NCBI GenBank assembly: GCA_018433835.1
Contig: JAHDQM010000043.1
Coordinates: 1 to 64,000, forward strand
Direction of reading: 5' to 3'
Source: Methanoculleus sp.
Lineage (GTDB): Archaea > Halobacteriota > Methanomicrobia > Methanomicrobiales > Methanoculleaceae
Length of the DNA stretch: 64,000 bases
Part shown: positions 62,227-64,000 of the stretch, one piece after another
How the letters are laid out: the number at the start of each line of letters is the position of its first letter
Numbering within the stretch: position 1 is the first letter of the stretch
The notes under the pieces: generated by a model
Told to the model about the DNA's origin: nothing
Database searches by the model: none
The model's input: only the letters and a program-made list of their open reading frames with translations
Translations under genes and position numbers: made by a program

Positions 62227-62939
62227 ACGCGGTTTCGGAGGCCGACCTCCTCCGCCGGTTCGGTTTTTATAAGGGAGCGCTCTACGTCAGGGAACTCTCC
62301 CTCTGCGTCGTCTCCGACGTTCATATCGGGCTTGCCGAGACGCTCTACCGGGAGGGCCTCCACTTTCCGCTCCACGAGGAGGAGACGCTGCTCGAGCGGT
62401 TCGAGGCCATCCTTGATAGGTTCGAACCGGCGGTTTTCGTCCTCGACGGGGACATCTTCCACGCCTTCGACCGGGTGAGCCGGGGGGTGAGGGAGACGTT
62501 CTCGGCGATCCTTGCGACCCTCCGGGCCGGGTGCGAGGTCGTCCTCGTCCGGGGATCGCACGACGCCATGCTTCCCTCGGTCGCAGGGGGAACGGTCGAA
62601 CGCTACGACCGCGGCGGCTACACGGTGGTCCACGGCGATCAAGCGGTCGACGGTCACGGGACGCTGATCATCGGCCACGACCACCCGGCAATCGAGATCG
62701 ATCTCGCCCGGTTCCCCTGCTTCCTCTACGGGGAGGGCGTGGTGCGCGGGAGAGACCTCGTCGTATTGCCGGCCGCGAACCCGCTCTCCCCCGGCGTCAC
62801 GATCAACTACGCAAGGAGCCGGGACTTCCTCTCGCCCATCCTCCGCCGCGTGGACGCGAGTGCCCTGCAGCCGGTGGTGGAGGTGGACGGCGAGGCGGTG
62901 GTCCTCCCGCCGCTTGCCGGCATCCGGCGGTTCGCGTGA
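62223..62939 (+). CDS. metallophosphoesterase coupled to Lhr
   Basis: A 238-residue calcineurin-type phosphoesterase. Metal motifs: LCVVSDVHIGLAETLY (DxH), FVLDGDIFHAF (GD-x-x-H variant), VLVRGSHDAML (GxHD), GYTVVHGDQAV and IIGHDHPAIEI (GHxH variant). The start ATG 62223 overlaps the Lhr stop as ATGA, so translation is coupled. Archaeal Lhr genes often carry this neighbour, in line with a nuclease acting with the helicase in DNA repair. The N-terminus GFYKGALYVRELSL matches the usual family start. Confidence 0.9.
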   Translation: MNAVSEADLLRRFGFYKGALYVRELSLCVVSDVHIGLAETLYREGLHFPLHEEETLLERFEAILDRFEPAVFVLDGDIFHAFDRVSRGVRETFSAILATLRAGCEVVLVRGSHDAMLPSVAGGTVERYDRGGYTVVHGDQAVDGHGTLIIGHDHPAIEIDLARFPCFLYGEGVVRGRDLVVLPAANPLSPGVTINYARSRDFLSPILRRVDASALQPVVEVDGEAVVLPPLAGIRRFA

Positions 62940-62989
62940 GTAACCCCTATATACCCTCCCGGCATCCGGAGTCCCGGAGATGACACTTC

Positions 62990-64000
62990 ATGACACGCCG
63001 GACCGTTATTATCCTTGCCACGGTTGCGGCGCTCGCCCTCCTCGGCGTCGCCGTGGCCGTCGTGATGCCCCCGGGCGGCACCGCCGGCCCCCTGCCGCTC
63101 GATACGATCACCCTGCCGCCGGGCTTTGCCATCGATGTCTACGCCGGGAACGTCACCGGAGCACGGTCGATGACCATGTCCCCGAACGGGACGCTCTTTG
63201 TCGGGAGCCGCGGCGCCGGGAACGTCTACGCCATACCCGACCGCGACGGCGACGGGAGGGGCGATGAGGTGATCGTCGTCGCGAGCGGTCTCGACTCCCC
63301 GAACGGGGTCGCGTTCCGTAACGGCTCGCTCTACGTCGCCGAGATCGGCCGCGTCCTGCGCTACGACGATATCGAGGCGGACCTGGAGGATCCGCCGGAA
63401 CCGGCGGTCGTGAGCGACGCCTTCCCCACCGAGGCGGCGCACGGGTGGAAGTTCATCGCGTTCGGACCCGACGGGAAACTCTACGTCCCCGTGGGCGTGC
63501 CCTGCAACGTCTGCAACCCCGACGACGAGCGGTTCGGCACCATCCTCCGCATGAACCCGGACGGGACCGATCTCGAGGTCTACGCCCGGGGCATCCGGAA
63601 CACGGTGGGGTTCGACTGGAACCCCGAGACCGGTGCGTTGTGGTTCACCGACAACGGCCGGGACTGGCTCGGCGAGAACGTCCCGCCGGACGAGCTGAAC
63701 CGGGCGCCGGAGGCCGGGATGCACTTCGGGTTCCCCTACTGCCACGGGCGGTCGATCCCCGACCCGGAGTTCGGGGCGGAGCGGTCGTGCGCCGAATTCA
63801 CGCCGCCCGAGCAGGAACTCGGCCCGCACGTCGCCGCGCTCGGCATGCGGTTCTACACCGGCGAGCAGTTCCCGGAGGAGTACGAGAACAGGATCTTCAT
63901 CGCCGAGCACGGCTCCTGGAACCGGATCGAACCGATCGGCTACCGGGTGACGATGGTCGAACTCGATAACGACACGCCCGTCTCCTACGAGGTCTTTGCG
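62990..64000 (+). CDS. PQQ-dependent glucose/sorbosone dehydrogenase-like beta-propeller, 3' end outside window
   Basis: ATG 62990 opens a frame that runs to the window edge (337 codons seen). A hydrophobic leader (TVIILATVAALALLGVAVAV) suggests export or membrane anchoring. The following repeats are propeller blades of the soluble glucose dehydrogenase/sorbosone dehydrogenase type: ITLPPGFAIDVYAGNVTGA, LFVGSRGAGNVYAI, GLDSPNGVAFRNGSLYVAEI, GWKFIAFGPDGKLYVPVG, then CNVCNPDD and RNTVGFDWNPETGALWFTDNG. In archaea the cofactor is often not PQQ and the substrate is unknown. TATATACC in the 50-nt gap upstream fits a promoter close to the ATG. Confidence 0.85.
   Translation, partial: MTRRTVIILATVAALALLGVAVAVVMPPGGTAGPLPLDTITLPPGFAIDVYAGNVTGARSMTMSPNGTLFVGSRGAGNVYAIPDRDGDGRGDEVIVVASGLDSPNGVAFRNGSLYVAEIGRVLRYDDIEADLEDPPEPAVVSDAFPTEAAHGWKFIAFGPDGKLYVPVGVPCNVCNPDDERFGTILRMNPDGTDLEVYARGIRNTVGFDWNPETGALWFTDNGRDWLGENVPPDELNRAPEAGMHFGFPYCHGRSIPDPEFGAERSCAEFTPPEQELGPHVAALGMRFYTGEQFPEEYENRIFIAEHGSWNRIEPIGYRVTMVELDNDTPVSYEVFA

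Noticed and set aside
1-64000. tRNA, rRNA or CRISPR arrays
   Set aside because: No cloverleaf-like block with GTTCRANNC, no rRNA core sequence and no regularly spaced repeats were seen on reading; short structural RNAs could still be missed without a search tool.

Overview
The window looks like chromosomal DNA of a GC-rich methanogenic euryarchaeon, most likely Methanoculleus or a close Methanomicrobiales relative. Support comes from an FmdE-family protein, a CooC-type nickel ATPase, 6-phospho-3-hexuloisomerase, a TET/M42 aminopeptidase, an archaeal Lhr helicase, TrmO, a multi-PAS protein of methanogen style, TATA boxes and GGAGG ribosome-binding sites. No rRNA, tRNA or CRISPR array was seen. 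The genus is inferred from gene content, not from a marker gene.

Layout. 1-4.9 kb: the tail of a DUF3368 toxin-like gene, a PD-(D/E)XK-like protein, an RNase III-like protein with altered active-site residues, Hsp20, an AAA_14/DUF4143 ATPase behind a perfect palindrome, and a QueG-like Fe-S protein. 5-8.8 kb: two related exported proteins and a frameshifted multi-PAS protein. 9-14.3 kb: a rifampicin-phosphotransferase/PEP-synthase-like protein, then a fusion of a CrtC/AttH lipocalin-like domain with a polyprenyl synthetase that seems to start at AUU, then a 53-residue acidic protein. 14.4-15.5 kb: a tandem MntA-HepT region with one degraded toxin. 15.5-21.9 kb: an AddAB-type helicase-nuclease pair. 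22-27.7 kb: a NYN-LOTUS protein and assorted single genes.

28.3-35.6 kb is a metal-handling region: a P1B ATPase, an operon fmdE-family > ABC ATPase > permease > binding protein followed by trmO, a methyltransferase and a CooC-type ATPase. 35.8-39.4 kb carries a Fic protein translationally coupled to a short leader ORF, an HD-domain protein behind a cluster of operator-like repeats, and an amino-acid permease.

39.7-55 kb is an unusual carbohydrate and energy region for a methanogen: GH15 glucoamylase/trehalase, MFS sugar porter, phosphohexomutase, bacterial-type GAPDH, PEP synthase, plasma-membrane-type H+-ATPase, a glucan phosphorylase carrying an N-terminal YHS metal-binding domain, a second APC permease and a ferredoxin. 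Together they suggest glucan/trehalose turnover and sugar transport linked to gluconeogenesis. 55-64 kb returns to housekeeping: DUF421 protein, M42 peptidase, aminotransferase, HxlB, Lhr with a coupled phosphoesterase, and a partial PQQ-dependent-dehydrogenase-like beta-propeller.

The strongest candidates for undescribed biology are the lipocalin-prenyl synthase fusion and its kinase-like neighbour, the YHS-glucan phosphorylase within the sugar island, the FmdE-linked metal transporter, and the repeated TTGYGGGNCAC motif upstream of the HD gene.
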